From the NCBI GenBank assembly GCA_021372185.1, contig JAJFUY010000093.1, forward strand, positions 1 through 14,110: DNA of 14,110 nucleotides, read 5' to 3'. This document shows positions 7,492 to 14,110 of the stretch, piece by piece; position 1 is the stretch's first letter; every line of letters starts with the position of its first letter. Source of the stretch: Chlamydiales bacterium (lineage in GTDB: Bacteria; Chlamydiota; Chlamydiia; Chlamydiales; FEN-1388). The notes under the pieces were generated by a model. That model did no database searches, was not told the origin of the DNA, and worked only from the letters and a program-made list of their open reading frames with translations. The position numbers were made by a program, and so were the translations under genes.

Positions 7492-8484
7492 ATGGCGAGA
7501 CGCAGAAGATTTCATTCACAAAAAGCTACTTACCATGTCATGCTTAGAGGCAATGATGGGCAGCACATTTTCTTTTGTGAAGCAGACCGAATTCGCTTAT
7601 GCCTTTTGATGCAAGAGGGTGTTGAAAGGTTTGGGCATCGAATTCACGCATTTTGTTTTATGAGCAACCATATTCATTTGGCGATTCAGGTGTCCGAGGC
7701 TAGTATATCTCGGATTATCCAGCATCTTGCATTCCGCTATACCCGCTATATAAATCGGACTCAAAAACGTATAGGCCATCTCTTTCAGGGACGATTCAAA
7801 TCTATTCTCGTCCAAGGTGATTTGTACATGAAAGAGCTTGTTAGGTATATTCACCTCAATCCAGTACGTTCTGGTATGGTGGCCCTACCCGATAAATATG
7901 TGTGGAGTAGTCATAATGCTTATATGCAAGAGGCCGCCTTTACTTGGCTCGAGCAATCTAGAGTACTTCACTGTTTTGGAGACACTCTAGGAAAGGCGGT
8001 ACAGAAATATGGTGAATACGTTCTAAGAGGTATAGGTAAAGAACCCGAATTCGATTTCAAATCTGGTGAAATCGAGGGGATTCTCGGTACAAAAGAGTTT
8101 GCGGAAGATATTATTCGGCAAAATAGCCAAACAACCAAATCAAAGATCACATTGGCAGAACTAACACTTGAGGTATGCAAAAAATACAGGTTGAGTGAAC
8201 ATGAGTTGTGTATGCCAGGAAAGCATCCCATTAACTCACGTGCTCGGGGCGTACTTGCACTTTTGGCGCGCGAAACTGAGGGAATTTCAATTGAAGAGCT
8301 CGCACGCTTTTTAAAAAGAGAAGCAAGCGGGGTAAGTAAACTGGCTATTCGCTTAGAAAAAAAATCTGCGCAGACCGATTCTGTTGCTTGCGAAATTCAA
8401 GAACTGCGCGACTTGCTCTTTCATCCTGAAAATCATGAGGTTGCGAAAACTACCAACTCTGGAATGTCGGAATGTCAGGCCTGA
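7492..8484 (+). CDS. REP-associated tyrosine transposase (IS200-like Y1/HUH family)
   Basis: The product has 330 residues from ATG 7492. A 14-codon longer form from TTG 7450 is rejected because the family begins MARRxRxxxxxATYHVMxRGN, as here. The Y1 transposase fold shows the HUH metal site as H60-I61-H62 in CFMSNHIHLAIQ and the likely nucleophile Y119 in RYIHLNPVRSGMV. HLFQGRFKSILV is also typical of the family. Such enzymes nick and join single-stranded DNA at hairpin-forming repeats. Residues about 215-310 form an extra C-terminal region with RARGVLALLARETEGIS and ELARFLKREASGVSKLAIR, resembling a helix-turn-helix of the DnaA domain IV type; this is inference. The stop lies inside the right inverted repeat, so that repeat encodes the last residues (SECQA). 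There is no clear Shine-Dalgarno site. Confidence 0.92.
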   Translation: MARRRRFHSQKATYHVMLRGNDGQHIFFCEADRIRLCLLMQEGVERFGHRIHAFCFMSNHIHLAIQVSEASISRIIQHLAFRYTRYINRTQKRIGHLFQGRFKSILVQGDLYMKELVRYIHLNPVRSGMVALPDKYVWSSHNAYMQEAAFTWLEQSRVLHCFGDTLGKAVQKYGEYVLRGIGKEPEFDFKSGEIEGILGTKEFAEDIIRQNSQTTKSKITLAELTLEVCKKYRLSEHELCMPGKHPINSRARGVLALLARETEGISIEELARFLKREASGVSKLAIRLEKKSAQTDSVACEIQELRDLLFHPENHEVAKTTNSGMSECQA

Positions 8485-8491
8485 CCCCAAT
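8462..8491 (-). repeat. Right 30-bp terminal inverted repeat
   Basis: It is the exact reverse complement of 7418-7447, with the palindrome GTCAGGCCTGAC at 8474-8485. It overlaps the last codons and the TGA stop of the transposase gene. Confidence 0.93.
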
Positions 8492-8517
8492 GTTGACCCC
8501 AATGTCATGACCCCAAT
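8482..8517 (-). repeat. Right iteron cluster: three TGACCCCAAT units
   Basis: Three identical units have start-to-start spacing of 12 and 14 bases, complementary to the left cluster. The first overlaps the right inverted repeat and the transposase stop codon. Confidence 0.9.
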
Positions 8518-8597
8518 GTCATAATCTTCTCGAAGATGAGTTTTTCTCTTCTCTCCTGTCTCTCTTGTTAAAATGTATTTTTGTTTTTATGAATAAA

Positions 8598-9530
8598 TCA
8601 TGACCAGGACTTGCGGTGTTCTGGGAGCACCCTGTTGTTTTCGATGACGATCCAGTCTGACATGATGAGCTCGTGGCGGTAGAAGAAGCCCTCTTCTTGC
8701 CCGAAGGGTTTGGGGTCGTAGAGGAAATATTTTGGAGTGATGACTTTTTTGTTGGGGTTTTTGTTGAGGTAGGCACCCCACCAGCTAAAGGTTGAGTTGG
8801 CAATAATGTTGTGCGTGCAGCGGGCCATGAGATACATTTCTATGTAGTCTTCTTCGTGTACGTAGTGTACTTTTCTGCCCGTTAAGCGCTTGCCTATAAA
8901 TTTTTTTGCCCATTTTGGCTGGTCGCAAAAGATGACTATGGTGGCATTAGGAAAGTATGAAAGCGCCCTGTCATAGTAGTCTCGGTCGGTTGGTTCCCAT
9001 AGATCTATCAGCCATTTTAGTGGCTTTGAGCTTACTTGGTCATCACGGCGGATATGAATAGATACCGTTTCTTGGCCTTTAGGGGCAATTTTCTTATATT
9101 TTTTGGTTATGAGCTTTTCTATTTTTGATGGCGGTGTCAGCATATGGAGCACGCGGTCACGGTGGTGGTTAAAGTAACGAGGTGACTCAAAATGCCCCCA
9201 CAGCTTGATATTATTGGCAGTACATGTAATAGGAACGTAGCCATCTGCTGCGTGAAAATCGGTCCAATGAAGAGGTAAGCTACCAGGCTTAAAGGTCTGA
9301 CAGTTATGAAATACCGTGTCCCAGTATACCGGGCGCTTGCCAACGCGCGTAGGGCTATGAGAAATACGCTCAAAGACGGGAGTATACCCGTGATCCCATG
9401 CATGAGCTGAAGTTGTAACAATCTGAAAAAGCTGGTTACCAAGGCCGCCACGAAGGTCGCAGGTGATTTTTTGATCAGCGATTAGGAATGTTTGTAGGGC
9501 GATAAATAAAGTAAGAAGTAATTTTTTCAT
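8598..9530 (-). CDS. GT11-type (alpha-1,2-fucosyltransferase-like) glycosyltransferase with signal peptide
   Basis: The protein has 310 residues. The family signature is present: GGLGNQLFQ (28-36), HIRRDD (159-164, the HxRRxD nucleotide-sugar motif) and ANSTFSWWGAYL (244-255). GT11 enzymes transfer fucose from GDP-fucose to galactose on glycans; donor and acceptor here are inferred from family only. The N-terminus MKKLLLTLFIALQTFLIA followed by DQ is a textbook signal peptide, odd for a bacterial GT11 enzyme that would normally use cytosolic GDP-fucose. It may act in the periplasm, at the surface or in the host after secretion, or be anchored by an uncleaved N-terminal helix. It starts two bases after the sixA stop, with GGA about ten bases upstream, as the last gene of a leftward run of three. 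No convincing terminator follows. Confidence 0.88.
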   Translation of the reverse strand: MKKLLLTLFIALQTFLIADQKITCDLRGGLGNQLFQIVTTSAHAWDHGYTPVFERISHSPTRVGKRPVYWDTVFHNCQTFKPGSLPLHWTDFHAADGYVPITCTANNIKLWGHFESPRYFNHHRDRVLHMLTPPSKIEKLITKKYKKIAPKGQETVSIHIRRDDQVSSKPLKWLIDLWEPTDRDYYDRALSYFPNATIVIFCDQPKWAKKFIGKRLTGRKVHYVHEEDYIEMYLMARCTHNIIANSTFSWWGAYLNKNPNKKVITPKYFLYDPKPFGQEEGFFYRHELIMSDWIVIENNRVLPEHRKSWS

Positions 9531-9532
9531 AG

Positions 9533-10015
9533 TTATTTTCCAATCCCTAGGTCTGAATAGGTTATGAAGCGTACAATTTTTGCATTACCTGCGATTACTG
9601 GATAATCAAGTTCAATCAAGAGAACCGAGCTTGTAGGAGGTGTTTGGCCATATGCCTGGCTGCCCATCCAGTAAGTTGCCAGGCGCATGAGCTGAGGGGC
9701 ATGACTTACCATGATAATAGTGCTTTCGTCGGGTAGGTGCGCGAGCTTTTCAGTGATTTCAAGTTCGTCAAAGGCAACATCGCTTAAGGCCATTTCTTCT
9801 TGTGGCTCTAGCGCAAACTCTTCCCCAATAAGCATGGCTGTTTCTTTGGCCCGTAAAATAGGCGATGTCCAAATGGCTGAAGGCTCTATTTGGAGGTCAT
9901 TTTTTAAGTGGCTATTTACCACCTTTTGCATTTCCTTTCCTGATTCACTTAACCTCTGTGATATATCTTGGGCCAGGGGTTTTGCGTGACGGGTGAGAAG
10001 TACGAGTATGGACAT
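9533..10015 (-). CDS. sixA: SixA-like histidine phosphatase (phosphoglycerate-mutase superfamily)
   Basis: The protein has 160 residues, the length of the small SixA branch. The phospho-accepting motif is LTRHAKP (R9, H10), SPILRAKETA (41-60 region) supplies the conserved Arg55, and the second catalytic histidine is H105 in VSHAPQL. SixA in E. coli dephosphorylates phosphohistidine on signalling or phosphotransferase proteins; the substrate here is unknown, and a general small-molecule phosphatase is possible. There is no signal peptide, so it should be cytosolic. ATG 10015 has GGAG seven bases upstream, located inside the preceding gene. The first 71 bases overlap the 3' end of the upstream reading frame, and the GT11 gene starts two bases after the stop, so the three genes are probably cotranscribed. 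Confidence 0.87.
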   Translation of the reverse strand: MSILVLLTRHAKPLAQDISQRLSESGKEMQKVVNSHLKNDLQIEPSAIWTSPILRAKETAMLIGEEFALEPQEEMALSDVAFDELEITEKLAHLPDESTIIMVSHAPQLMRLATYWMGSQAYGQTPPTSSVLLIELDYPVIAGNAKIVRFITYSDLGIGK

Positions 10016-10898
10016 TTATTGACTCCGGGGGTAGTCCTAAGGGGGCTATTGTGAGGCCTGTTACCATAGTAAGCGCGGTATGGGCGCTATGCTGTAAGAT
10101 GCCTTTTGCTTTATCCAAAAAGACATCTTGAGCAGCTACTACCTTTATAGTAGCTTGCAGCTTTTGGGTAAGTTCCACAGCTGTCATATTGAGTTTGCAA
10201 GTTTTTAAGAAGAGATCAATCTTTGTAGTGTTGGCCTTAATTTTTACGATAAGTTCTTCTGGTGGGCTTGTCTTTAGCTGATCGTAGATTTTTACAAGAT
10301 TTGAAAACATCGACGTTACAACAAAATTCTTGCTGATCGGGTTGAGAAATACTGTCCCGCCAATTTTAAAGCCGCATCCTGCAATCTGAAAGACTTTGAG
10401 TACAATTTGCTTGATGGCTTTTACAACACGTTCAGTTTTTACAATGCCTGATGCAACAGGTTTTGGTGCGTTGCAAAGAATTTTAACGCGTAAGGATTGT
10501 TGAGTGTGTATATCGTGTGAATCTTTTTGCGTAAGAAGGTCTATTGCAATAGGGGAGCGTCCTGTAGAATAATCCACAATCTTCCGGGCTTCTGCTTTAA
10601 TATCTTCTGCTAATTTAGAAATAGCTAAAGAGGCTTCAACTACAAGTATTGCTTGAGCTGCAATGACAATGGGCGACCTTTTGCCAATAGTAAAATTTAA
10701 AACGCTGCCTAGTACAGTGGCTTTGGGGAAATTTACAGCGTCATTAGCAGAAGAAAAGGCAAAAATGCACACCTGGGCGACTTCTAAAACAAGGGCAGAA
10801 CTTGAAAACTGTTGCGAGATAAAATACTTACCAAGGGTTGAGCAAACACGTGGAAGTTGAGTGCCAATTAAGTAGATGATTGGGGCAATTGTACTCAT
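9945..10898 (-). CDS. Unrecognised protein with N-terminal hydrophobic segments
   Basis: I do not recognise this 317-residue protein. Residues 1-15 (MSTIAPIIYLIGTQL), about 33-51 (ALVLEVAQVCIFAF) and about 74-94 (SPIVIAAQAILVVEASLAIS) are hydrophobic and may enter a membrane. The rest is Lys/Val/Ile-rich and probably helical, without a visible catalytic motif. The start is well supported: AAAGGAA seven bases before ATG 10898. The last 24 residues (from about INVHTRTSHPSRK) are read from DNA that also encodes the SixA N-terminus and look unlike the rest. Removing one base of the G5 run at 10027-10031 would end the gene at a TAA directly abutting the sixA ATG, giving about 293 residues. It is the first gene of the leftward run. 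Hydrophobic proteins of this sort are common in chlamydiae, some of them type III-secreted, but nothing here proves that. Confidence 0.7.
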   Translation of the reverse strand: MSTIAPIIYLIGTQLPRVCSTLGKYFISQQFSSSALVLEVAQVCIFAFSSANDAVNFPKATVLGSVLNFTIGKRSPIVIAAQAILVVEASLAISKLAEDIKAEARKIVDYSTGRSPIAIDLLTQKDSHDIHTQQSLRVKILCNAPKPVASGIVKTERVVKAIKQIVLKVFQIAGCGFKIGGTVFLNPISKNFVVTSMFSNLVKIYDQLKTSPPEELIVKIKANTTKIDLFLKTCKLNMTAVELTQKLQATIKVVAAQDVFLDKAKGILQHSAHTALTMVTGLTIAPLGLPPESINVHTRTSHPSRKTPGPRYITEVK

Positions 10899-10905
10899 CT
10901 AGCGA

Positions 10906-10912
10906 TTCCTTT
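10906..10912 (-). promoter_or_regulatory. Shine-Dalgarno site of the unrecognised gene
   Basis: The minus strand reads AAAGGAA, seven bases before ATG 10898, which supports that start. Confidence 0.7.
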
Positions 10913-10922
10913 AGATTTCCCC

Positions 10923-10952
10923 TTGCTTGATTTCGTGCCGCATGGTTACTAT
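10923..10952 (+). promoter_or_regulatory. Possible promoter for tkt-hemE-hemN
   Basis: TTGCTT (10923-10928), an 18-base spacer and TACTAT (10947-10952) form a weak sigma-70-type match in the 100-bp divergent gap. The -35 TTGCTT and 18-base spacer are the same as in the alaS promoter candidate. An overlapping alternative is TTGATT with TATTTA at 17 bases. A promoter for the leftward gene must also lie in this gap, but I cannot pick one. Confidence 0.35.
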
Positions 10953-10998
10953 TTATGTTTAATCTACAAACAAATTACTTAGCAACTGGAAAAAATTT

Positions 10999-13020
10999 AT
11001 GGTACAGCAAACAGCAAATTCAGTCGATAAGCCTCTTGATGAGGCAACTAAGCAAATACTTATGAAAGTGGCAAACACCATCCGCGGGTTATCTATGGAT
11101 GCGGTGCAAAAAGCAGATTCTGGTCACCCGGGATTACCTATGGGCTGTGCTGAGATGGGGGCCTATTTGTTTGGTGAAGCGATGCGCTATAACGCGAAAA
11201 ATGCTCACTGGCCAAATCGCGATGTCTTTATTCTGTCAGCGGGTCATGGCTCAATGCTGTTATATTCCTGCCTTCATCTTGCAGGCTATAAAGTATCATT
11301 AGAAGATCTCAAAAACTTCCGCCAGCTGCACTCTAATACTCCCGGTCACCCAGAATCACTAGATACCGAAGGTGTAGAAACAACTACAGGTCCACTTGGC
11401 CAAGGCTTTGGTAATGCCGTAGGGATGGCTCTTGGCTATAAAATCTGCCAAGAAAAGTTCAACACTCCAGAATATAAGATCTTTGATAATAAAGTGTATG
11501 CGCTTGTGTCAGATGGCTGCATTATGGAAGGCTGCACAAGTGAAGTATCGTCACTTGCCGGTCACCTAAAGCTTGATAATTTGATTGTTCTTTATGATTC
11601 TAACCACATCACACTTGATGGTCAGCTATCAGACTCTTGCAGTGAAGATACAAAGATGCGCTACTTGGCCTATGGCTGGGACGTACAAGAAGTAAATGGC
11701 AATGATTTAGAACAGCTGCATACAACTCTAGACTCTGTACGTCAAAACCAGACACGCCCAACACTTGTTATCTGCACTACAATTATTGGTAAAGGCTCAC
11801 CGCACAAAGCCAATAGCTCTAAAGCTCACGGTTCACCACTTGGTGAAGATGAAGTAAAGGCGACAAAAATAGCGCTTGGAATACCACTAGAGGACTTTTA
11901 TGTACCTCAAGCCGTGACGGACTTTTTTGCAGCCAAAATACCAGAGGGTATTGCACTAGAAGAAAAGTGGAAGAAAGACTTTGAAAGCTGGTCTCGTACC
12001 TATCCAGAAAAGCGTAAAGAATATGACACGATGAAAGATGACATCATTCCATCTGATATCGAAGAAAAGTTAAGTACGTTTGCAATTAAAGGCCCCACAT
12101 CAGGCCGTAAAGCCTCTCAAGATGTGACAAACTTCTTGGCAGACTTTATGCCGCAGCTGTATAGCGGCTCTGCTGACCTGTCATCATCAGATTATACGAT
12201 GATCAAAAAATTTCCTCTTATTGCAACAGCTGATTTTAAAGGCCGAAATATTAAATTTGGTATACGCGAATTTGGCATGGCAACTATGGCTACAGGTATG
12301 AGCCAGACGCATATGATTCTACCATATATTGGCACATTTTTAACGTTCTCAGACTATATGAGAAACGCAATTCGCTTAGCTTCGTTAATGAAGACTAAAG
12401 TCATTTATCAGTTTACTCACGACTCTATTTTCTTAGGCGAAGATGGCCCAACTCACCAGCCTATTGAACAGCTATCATCTCTTAGAGCTATACCTAACCT
12501 ACACGTACTTCGCCCATCTGGCATTCATGAAGTGAAAATGGCATGGGTTGCAGCTTTAAAATATAATGGCCCATCATGCCTTATCTTATCTCGTCAAAAC
12601 GTAGCAGATCTTCCAGAGACTGTCGTGCCTTATGATGTAGGTGTTGGCCGCGGTGGCTATATTGTGAAACGTGAAAGTGCTAAAGCTGCATTTACGCTTA
12701 TTGCAACAGGCTCAGAGTTACCACTTGCTATGGAAGTAGCAGTTGAGCTTGAAAAGCTAGGAAAACCGGCTCGCGTAGTATCTATGCCATGTACAGAGAT
12801 ATTTGATAAGCAGCCAGAAGAATATAGAAACTCAGTTCTTGGCGGCGATATCGGCCGACGCGTAAGCGTAGAGGCTGCAAGTGACATGACATGGTATAAG
12901 TATATCGGTCTTGATGGTATTCCAATCTGTATGGAAAGCTTTGGTGCATCAGCTCCTGCGAGCGTATTAGCTAAAGAATTTGGCTTTACAGTAGATGCCA
13001 TACTTGAGCGACTCCTCTAG
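10999..13020 (+). CDS. tkt: Transketolase
   Basis: This thiamine-diphosphate enzyme moves two-carbon units between sugar phosphates in the non-oxidative pentose phosphate pathway. It has 673 residues, close to E. coli TktA. The N-terminal cofactor domain has SGHPGLPMG (41-49), HGSMLLY (83-89), GPLGQG (131-136) and the TPP/Mg motif SDGCIMEG (171-178) followed by N202. The first residue of that motif is Ser, where Gly is usual. The middle domain has the catalytic glutamate E424 in GIREFGMAT and the block HDSIFLGEDGPTHQPIEQL. The C-terminal domain contains FTLIATGSELPLAMEVA. ATG 10999 is preceded only by a weak GGAAAA. hemE follows after one base, so these genes are very likely cotranscribed. 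Confidence 0.97.
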   Translation: MVQQTANSVDKPLDEATKQILMKVANTIRGLSMDAVQKADSGHPGLPMGCAEMGAYLFGEAMRYNAKNAHWPNRDVFILSAGHGSMLLYSCLHLAGYKVSLEDLKNFRQLHSNTPGHPESLDTEGVETTTGPLGQGFGNAVGMALGYKICQEKFNTPEYKIFDNKVYALVSDGCIMEGCTSEVSSLAGHLKLDNLIVLYDSNHITLDGQLSDSCSEDTKMRYLAYGWDVQEVNGNDLEQLHTTLDSVRQNQTRPTLVICTTIIGKGSPHKANSSKAHGSPLGEDEVKATKIALGIPLEDFYVPQAVTDFFAAKIPEGIALEEKWKKDFESWSRTYPEKRKEYDTMKDDIIPSDIEEKLSTFAIKGPTSGRKASQDVTNFLADFMPQLYSGSADLSSSDYTMIKKFPLIATADFKGRNIKFGIREFGMATMATGMSQTHMILPYIGTFLTFSDYMRNAIRLASLMKTKVIYQFTHDSIFLGEDGPTHQPIEQLSSLRAIPNLHVLRPSGIHEVKMAWVAALKYNGPSCLILSRQNVADLPETVVPYDVGVGRGGYIVKRESAKAAFTLIATGSELPLAMEVAVELEKLGKPARVVSMPCTEIFDKQPEEYRNSVLGGDIGRRVSVEAASDMTWYKYIGLDGIPICMESFGASAPASVLAKEFGFTVDAILERLL

Positions 13021-13021
13021 C

Positions 13022-14011
13022 ATGATTTTTACTGATGCTTTGCATGGAAATAATCAGCAAAAACGACCCCCAGTCTGGCTTATGCGCCAGGCTGGCCGTT
13101 ACATGCATGAGTATCAGTCATTGCGTAAAAAACATGACTTTTTATCTCTTTGCCATAACCCAGAGCTCATTTGCCAGGTAACACACCTGCCCATAGATGC
13201 CTTTGGATTTGATGCAGCCATTTTATTTTCTGACATTCTGCTTATTTTAGAGCCTTTAGGCTTTGATTTGCGCTTTTATGATGATGTAGGCCCGGTTATT
13301 GCCAACCCGCTTGAAATTGGTGGGATATTACAACGCCGTAGCGTAGTTTCAAAACTGGATTTTGCCTTGCAAGGGATTAAGCTGTTAAAGAACAGCCTAA
13401 AAGTACCGCTCCTTGGTTTTGCTGGAGCCCCTTTTACCGTGGCAAGCTATGCTATAGAAGGTAAATCTAGCCGCGATATGCGTAAGACAAAAAAATGGCT
13501 CTTAGAAGATCCAGATTCTTTTGATAAAGTACTAGATGTCATTGCCGATTGCACGATTGAATATTTAAATGCTCAACTGGATGCCGGATGCGAGGCCGTG
13601 CAGATTTTTGATAGCTGGGCTATGCACCTTGCCGGGCCTCAGTTTGAACGCTTTGTAAAAAATCCTTTAGAAAAAATCACAAAAGGCCTTAAAAAAGCCC
13701 CCATACTCTTTTGCCGTGGGACATCGGCCTTTACAAAAAAACTCGCTGACATTAACCCACAAGCGCTTTCGTTTGACTGGACGTGTAACTTAAAAGATAT
13801 TCGCGCTCACACCAATATCTGCCTACAAGGTAATTTAGACCCAGATATTTTACTTACCAACCCACAGACGGTAGTTAGAGAAGCGCGTGCGCTTTTAGAT
13901 ACTATGAAGCACGATCCTGCCTTTATCTTTAACCTAGGCCATGGCATTCATAAAGATACCCCAAGAGAGAACGTGCAAGCCCTTGTAGACTGCGTAAAAA
14001 GCTATGCATGA
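13022..14011 (+). CDS. hemE: Uroporphyrinogen decarboxylase
   Basis: HemE removes four carboxyl groups from uroporphyrinogen III to give coproporphyrinogen III in cytosolic heme synthesis. It has 329 residues, slightly short but complete for the family. The signature PPVWLMRQAGRYMHEY begins at residue 16, the active-site aspartate is D71 in ILFSDILL, and GFAGAPFTVASYAIEG, FDSWA and LQGNLDPDIL are also present. An in-frame ATG at 12995 would overlap tkt by 26 bases and add nine residues not expected in the family, so ATG 13022, one base after the tkt stop, is preferred. Neither start has a strong Shine-Dalgarno, which suggests coupling to tkt translation. The next heme gene overlaps its 3' end. 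Confidence 0.97.
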   Translation: MIFTDALHGNNQQKRPPVWLMRQAGRYMHEYQSLRKKHDFLSLCHNPELICQVTHLPIDAFGFDAAILFSDILLILEPLGFDLRFYDDVGPVIANPLEIGGILQRRSVVSKLDFALQGIKLLKNSLKVPLLGFAGAPFTVASYAIEGKSSRDMRKTKKWLLEDPDSFDKVLDVIADCTIEYLNAQLDAGCEAVQIFDSWAMHLAGPQFERFVKNPLEKITKGLKKAPILFCRGTSAFTKKLADINPQALSFDWTCNLKDIRAHTNICLQGNLDPDILLTNPQTVVREARALLDTMKHDPAFIFNLGHGIHKDTPRENVQALVDCVKSYA

Positions 14012-14110
14012 TCTTTTATTAGCCCTTGATAAACCCATCCCTCGCTATACAAGCTATCCCACAGCACCTGAGTGGGGCGATATTTCTCATGAAATCTACG
14101 TAACGGCTCT
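14004..14110 (+). CDS. hemN: Oxygen-independent coproporphyrinogen III dehydrogenase (partial, N-terminus only)
   Basis: HemN is a radical-SAM enzyme that oxidatively decarboxylates coproporphyrinogen III, the step after HemE. Only 35 complete codons are visible. The segment IPRYTSYPTAPEW matches the HemN N-terminus (PRYTSYPTA in E. coli). The radical-SAM CxxxCxxC motif would lie beyond the window. ATG 14004 overlaps the hemE stop by eight bases; the alternative ATG at 14008 runs into a stop after four codons and is excluded. The hemE-hemN order fits the pathway and the arrangement I recall in Chlamydia. Confidence 0.88.
   Translation, partial: MHDLLLALDKPIPRYTSYPTAPEWGDISHEIYVTA

Larger units (their letters stand above)
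7395..8517 (+). mobile_element. RAYT element with paired terminal repeats
   Basis: The element is 1123 bp and consists of one transposase gene between mirrored ends. On the left are three ATTGGGGTCA units (7395-7404, 7406-7415, 7418-7427). On the right are three TGACCCCAAT units (8482-8491, 8494-8503, 8508-8517). The innermost units belong to perfect 30-bp inverted repeats. The element sits 15 bases past the terminator of the RCC1 gene and interrupts no recognisable gene. I see no target-site duplication, as expected for HUH single-strand transposases. The exact cleavage points are not determinable from one copy. Confidence 0.75.

Noticed and set aside
7395..8517. Repeated GGGGTCA units as a CRISPR array
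   Set aside because: Units are 10 bases with 1-4 base gaps, in two mirrored groups around a transposase, with no spacers and no cas genes.
8524..8545. Intrinsic terminator after the transposase
   Set aside because: ATCTT-CTCG-AAGAT followed by GAGTTTTT has only a five-base AT-rich stem, too weak to call.
8519..8803. 94-codon leftward open frame, Ser/Thr/Lys-rich
   Set aside because: It overlaps the GT11 gene in another frame of the same strand where the GT11 motifs are intact; its low-complexity composition looks like a shadow.
1..14110. Origin in Dependentiae, another phylum of protist endosymbionts with many signal-peptide proteins
   Set aside because: The hemE-hemN genes next to tkt, alaS and mfd fit Chlamydiota better, and I would not expect heme synthesis genes in Dependentiae. 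Not excluded without a phylogeny.

Overview
The window looks like a piece of chromosome from a Chlamydiota bacterium, most likely an environmental (protist-associated) chlamydia rather than the animal-pathogen genus. The argument is the set of neighbours: mfd, alaS, a transketolase, hemE and hemN. As I remember it, Chlamydia carries hemN-hemE-mfd-alaS-tkt together in one block. No tool was available to confirm the taxon. Dependentiae was considered and is less likely because of the heme genes.

Layout. Positions 1-4974 are a leftward housekeeping pair, alaS followed by mfd. Mfd starts on a TTG overlapping the alaS stop, and its C-terminus runs off the left edge. A 362-bp intergenic region (4975-5336) holds a good alaS promoter and separates alaS from a rightward gene for an exported protein with a complete seven-blade RCC1 propeller, two PKD-like Ig domains and an FN3-like domain. 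That gene ends in a strong intrinsic terminator. Fifteen bases later begins a compact mobile element (7395-8517): a REP-associated tyrosine transposase gene bracketed by perfect 30-bp inverted repeats and three 10-bp iterons on each side. A leftward three-gene run follows (10898 to 8598): an unrecognised protein with hydrophobic segments, a SixA-like histidine phosphatase, and a GT11 fucosyltransferase-like protein with an N-terminal signal peptide. From 10999 to the right edge, tkt, hemE and hemN run rightward, almost without gaps.

How it fits together. The outer parts are core genes for transcription-coupled repair, alanyl-tRNA charging, the pentose phosphate pathway and two steps of heme synthesis. 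The roughly 6 kb between alaS and tkt is accessory. It contains two proteins that look exported and could act at the cell surface or host interface (RCC1/PKD/FN3 protein and GT11 enzyme), a small phosphatase and a transposase element. The most noteworthy items are the symmetrical repeat architecture of the transposase element, the exported glycosyltransferase, the domain mix of the RCC1 protein, and an odd 71-bp gene overlap next to a G5 run at the unknown gene/sixA junction.
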